Assembly: GCA_025449935.1 (NCBI GenBank)
Contig: JANWIJ010000082.1
Span: 1-64,000, forward strand
Length of the DNA: 64,000 bases
Direction: 5' to 3'
DNA from: Chitinophagaceae bacterium
GTDB taxonomy: Bacteria > Bacteroidota > Bacteroidia > Chitinophagales > Chitinophagaceae
Shown here one piece after another: positions 60,968-64,000 of the stretch (its first letter is position 1; every line of letters begins with the position of its first letter). Both the position numbers and the translations under genes were made by a program. A model generated the notes under the pieces. The model did no database searches. It had not been told where the DNA came from and worked only from the letters and a program-made list of their open reading frames with translations.

Positions 60968-63694
60968 TCAGTAGGTGATAGTTATACCAGCTCCTATACC
61001 CATATCGCTGTCATAATGCGTGGATAGGTTGAAATACTTGGTAAGAATATACCTGAAACCGGCCATATACTCTTTGTCTGTATTAATCATCCAATTAAAC
61101 CGCAGCCGGGGCGAGACAGGAATATCTTCCCTTGATAATTGAAACCTGATTTTCCCATTTCCATCCACCCGGGCATCTGCTACTACCTGCATAGGCAATG
61201 TGTAGGCCACCCCTGCGATTACAGTTTTCCGGTTGTTTTTATTACTGGGTTGACCAAACCAATTTGTTTCTTCACCTCCGAAAATATTTTTGGGCCCTCC
61301 TTCCATTTTATAATGATAATCAAACCCAATATAGGGGAACCACCATTGCATCCGGCCAAGATAACGTCCTGCCATTGTCTCACTTTCATACCCATGTTTA
61401 TCATGATATCCCACGTGCCATAGTGTACTCAATTTCCACCTGGTATTAGTCATCATGGCTTCCCCATCACTTCCATTGGTTTCAAGGCCAATTCTGCCCA
61501 TAACGTGAAACATCCGGTCATCCCTGAATAATATACGCTGTGCCTGCTTTGGGTCGGCAATATCAGGATTGGCTGGAGAATTTTCATACCGGAATACCCG
61601 GCCCATGCCGCTCATCATGTGATAAAGTATGTGGCAGTGAAAAAACCAGTCCCCGCTTTCCGTAGCAGCGAATTCAATGGTGTCCTTTTCCATAGGCATG
61701 ATGTCGATTATATTTTTAAGAGGGGCATACTCACCTTGCCCGTTCAGTACCCTGAAATCATGCCCGTGCAGGTGCATTGGATGACGCATCATGCTATTAT
61801 TGAAAATGATAATTCTTAAATTTTCTCCCTTCCTGATTAAAATCCTGTCGCTTTCAGAAACTGTTTTATTATCTAGTGTCCATACATAACGGTTCATGTT
61901 TCCTGTCAAATCAAATTTTAGTTCTTTTAATGGCCCGGCAGGTAAGGTTGTTTTTTCAGGGGCGCGCAACATCATGTAGTTTAAGGTAATAATATCAGGG
62001 GTTTCACTGGTCTTACTCATACCTGTCAAACCGTGGTCATCAGGCCCATGTATTTTGTGCATGTTATCGCCCTGCATCGTATCAGTATGGCCCGCCACAC
62101 CCCTTGATTTTTCTTCTCCTGTAATTTCCGGGTACATCACTGTGTTCATATCCATGACCTGGTTTTGCATTTTCATGCCATCCATGTCTATTATGTTACC
62201 CCTCATGTCCATCATGCCATTCATCATTTTCATGCCGGCAAAATATTTTAAACGGGGCAAAGGAGAAGCAGATTGTTTAATTCCTTTTCCAAGCCACAAC
62301 GACGCTGATTTTGTTCTGTCTTCTGAAGTCGCCAAAAATTCGAATGCGGCACTGTCGGTCGGCACGGTAAGAACTACATCGTAGGTTTCAGACACTGCAA
62401 TGATCAACCTGTCAACTTCGACTGGCTCCAAATCATTTCCATCGCTGGCTACCACCGTTATCTTGCCACCTGCCCAGGTAAGCCAGAAATAGGAAGAAGC
62501 ACCTGCATTAGCAATACGCAACCTGACCTTATCTCCACCCTTAAACTGAGGCTGTTCGAACTGGTTTTTCCCGTTAATCAGAAATTTATCATAATAGACA
62601 TCGCTTACATCCATAGCATTCATCCGTTTCCATTCATTGATCAATTTAGTTTTAAAACGCCCCTTTTTTATTGCTTCAGTATAACTTTGGGTACTTCCTT
62701 TTTGTATGGCAAACCAATCCGTAGCTGCATGAAGACTGCGGTGAACTTCTCCGGGTTTCATATCCGTCCATTCACTCAATATGACAGGAATGGTAACTAT
62801 ATCCCATTCTTCTCTCTTATTCATAATAAACGCACCATACATCCCGATCTGTTCCTGTAACTGTGTGTGGCTGTGATACCAGTGTGTGCCATGCTGGATA
62901 ATCGGGAATTTGTATAAATAAGTCGCGCCTGGCTTTATGGGCATCTGTGTCAGGCCAGGTACACCATCAAACCGGTTGGGTAAAAACAGTCCATGCCAGT
63001 GCAGCGATGTTTCCTCTCTTAATCTATTGTGTACATATATCTCTGCCGTGTCACCTTCCGTAAATGTTAAAGTCGGCATGGGAATTTGTCCATTTACTGC
63101 TATAGCTCTTTTTGATTTTCCTGAAAAATTCACCATCGTATCCGCTATGTATAAATCGTACCGAACGGTGCGTGGGGGGATTTTATTTACCGTGGTTTTG
63201 ATTGGACCCAGGTTTACCTTTGCCTTTTTTCTATTCTCCAGGACAGGATTGAGATCTCCACTATCGACCGGGTTCATGTTCAAGTCATCCGCCTTTGACT
63301 CTGGTTTTTCTTCTACCAATTTCATTCCGCACTTTGGACAATTGCCTGGTTTATCACTTTTTACTTCCGGGTGCATGGGGCAAGTGTAACCGACAGTATC
63401 TATTGGTTTATTTGGAAACACCTGCAGGCTGTCTTTTATATTGCTGCTGTCCTTACTGACTGCTTTTGGCGGTTTCGTATTCACGGGCGTTACCACGGGC
63501 TTTTTCTTAACAGCCGGTTTATTAACCGTCTTTGGTTTCTCCTTCACCAGTTTCATTCCACACTTGGGGCAATTTCCTGGTTTTGTGGCATGTATTTCAG
63601 GATGCATCGGACAGGTGTAGGTTACTGTTTGGGCAGGAACTGAGGACCAGGTTAACAATCCAATGACGACTAAAAACATTCTTAACGTTATCAT
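60968..63694 (-). CDS. Multicopper oxidase fusion: two heavy-metal-binding domains, CopA-like oxidase and CopB-like barrel
   Basis: A 908-residue copper-resistance protein with fused parts. Signal peptide about 1-22. Two heavy-metal-binding modules (about 26-52 and 102-129) each read YTCPMHPE, then NCPKCGMKLV. The multicopper oxidase part (about 165-705) has all copper motifs: HWHG (232-235), HWYHSH (271-276), HPMHLHGHD and HCHILYHMMSGM (from 686). Between cupredoxin domains 2 and 3 is a Met/His-rich stretch (about 20 Met). The last 180 residues form a beta-barrel like CopB. CopA oxidises Cu(I) and CopB is an outer-membrane protein; they are separate in Pseudomonas. Here one chain may tie the oxidase to the outer membrane. 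Confidence 0.9.
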   Translation of the reverse strand: MITLRMFLVVIGLLTWSSVPAQTVTYTCPMHPEIHATKPGNCPKCGMKLVKEKPKTVNKPAVKKKPVVTPVNTKPPKAVSKDSSNIKDSLQVFPNKPIDTVGYTCPMHPEVKSDKPGNCPKCGMKLVEEKPESKADDLNMNPVDSGDLNPVLENRKKAKVNLGPIKTTVNKIPPRTVRYDLYIADTMVNFSGKSKRAIAVNGQIPMPTLTFTEGDTAEIYVHNRLREETSLHWHGLFLPNRFDGVPGLTQMPIKPGATYLYKFPIIQHGTHWYHSHTQLQEQIGMYGAFIMNKREEWDIVTIPVILSEWTDMKPGEVHRSLHAATDWFAIQKGSTQSYTEAIKKGRFKTKLINEWKRMNAMDVSDVYYDKFLINGKNQFEQPQFKGGDKVRLRIANAGASSYFWLTWAGGKITVVASDGNDLEPVEVDRLIIAVSETYDVVLTVPTDSAAFEFLATSEDRTKSASLWLGKGIKQSASPLPRLKYFAGMKMMNGMMDMRGNIIDMDGMKMQNQVMDMNTVMYPEITGEEKSRGVAGHTDTMQGDNMHKIHGPDDHGLTGMSKTSETPDIITLNYMMLRAPEKTTLPAGPLKELKFDLTGNMNRYVWTLDNKTVSESDRILIRKGENLRIIIFNNSMMRHPMHLHGHDFRVLNGQGEYAPLKNIIDIMPMEKDTIEFAATESGDWFFHCHILYHMMSGMGRVFRYENSPANPDIADPKQAQRILFRDDRMFHVMGRIGLETNGSDGEAMMTNTRWKLSTLWHVGYHDKHGYESETMAGRYLGRMQWWFPYIGFDYHYKMEGGPKNIFGGEETNWFGQPSNKNNRKTVIAGVAYTLPMQVVADARVDGNGKIRFQLSREDIPVSPRLRFNWMINTDKEYMAGFRYILTKYFNLSTHYDSDMGIGAGITITY

Positions 63695-63789
63695 TTTCTC
63701 TTTTTTGTGCTGTACAGTAAACTTCCCACTGCGGTTGATGTGAGTTCACTGCCCGTGTTTTCTGTTCAGTCCTGCCGGGTAGACTGGCC

Positions 63790-64000
63790 CTACTCCTTCC
63801 CGGCAAGTTCAGTAAGTTCCATATTACATTTTGGACACCTATCACCTTTCTTCCCTGTTACTTCGGGGTGCATCGGGCAGGCGTACAATTTTTCAGGTGT
63901 GGCAACTTCTTCAGTTTTTGTTTTTGTTTCTGTTTCTTTTGCTTTTGTTTCCTTTGCCTTTTCCTTGTTTGAATTGCAGGCAGTTAATGCAACTGATAAT
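63790..64000 (-). CDS. Lipoprotein with C-terminal heavy-metal-binding domain (5' truncated)
   Basis: The last 69 residues of a minus-strand gene cut by the right edge. The visible part begins LSVALTAC, a lipobox, then a low-complexity linker of Lys, Glu, Thr and Ala (KEKAKETKAKETETKTKT), and ends with a metal-binding module LYACPMHPEVTGKKGD and RCPKCNMEL, the same type as the two in the multicopper oxidase. It lies 95 bp upstream of that gene, so the two are probably one copper operon that continues beyond the window. Confidence 0.82.
   Translation of the reverse strand, partial: LSVALTACNSNKEKAKETKAKETETKTKTEEVATPEKLYACPMHPEVTGKKGDRCPKCNMELTELAGKE

Noticed and set aside
63597-63845. Minus-strand frame crossing the start of the multicopper oxidase gene
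   Set aside because: It overlaps the signal peptide region of the oxidase in another frame and has no recognisable pattern.

Overview
The window looks like a chromosomal segment of a Bacteroidota bacterium, most likely family Chitinophagaceae. Support comes from promoter-like TAnnTTTG elements (several with an upstream TTTG or TTG), a near absence of Shine-Dalgarno sequences, CarboxypepD_reg-like domains fused to receptors and regulators, a C-terminal T9SS sorting domain, an Oar-type TonB-dependent receptor, DUF2911, DUF4386 and DUF6580 proteins, and many lipoproteins. I saw no rRNA, tRNA, prophage, insertion sequence or CRISPR array. Coding density is high. The longest gaps are 17245-17513 (a terminator and a palindromic repeat) and about 8189-8444 (a promoter); no gene-free stretch exceeds 300 bases.

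Layout. 1-16 kb is mostly housekeeping: a truncated serine hydrolase, M28 aminopeptidase, DUF4386 membrane protein, DbpA-like DEAD-box helicase, MazG, rRNA methyltransferase, acyl-CoA carboxylase beta chain, RNase HI, PP-loop protein, DUF6580 protein, ManA, YraN, YkgJ and XerD. 16-24 kb is a surface and regulatory region: a T9SS-tailed membrane protein, a QW-repeat protein, a VWA protein, and a divergent ECF sigma factor with a membrane partner carrying CarboxypepD and TonB C-terminal domains. 24-34 kb holds a PIG-L deacetylase, two tiny membrane proteins, a sodium:solute symporter, an M14 peptidase and gamma-glutamyltransferase, suggesting scavenging of peptides or amino-sugar conjugates. 34-48 kb has an MBOAT/SGNH O-acylation pair, an isoaspartyl peptidase, TamB (apparently with a CTG start), RibBA and the Oar-type receptor.

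48-58 kb is the most intriguing part. It encodes a RimK-like ATP-grasp protein, a GCS2-type carboxylate-amine ligase, an ICMT-like methyltransferase, a YtcJ-type amidohydrolase, a class I glutamine amidotransferase, a second diverged ATP-grasp-like protein and a cupin. Together they look like a route to an unknown peptide or amide metabolite. 58-64 kb is a redox and metal region on the minus strand: a porin, Rieske protein and di-haem oxidoreductase operon behind a striking 38-bp dyad operator, then a multicopper oxidase that fuses two heavy-metal-binding domains, a CopA-like oxidase and a CopB-like barrel, then the end of a lipoprotein with the same metal-binding domain.

Across the window, short degenerate heptamer arrays with a different word at each site lie directly next to stop codons, and a small GCCTGC/GCAGGC palindrome recurs, once inside a coding region.
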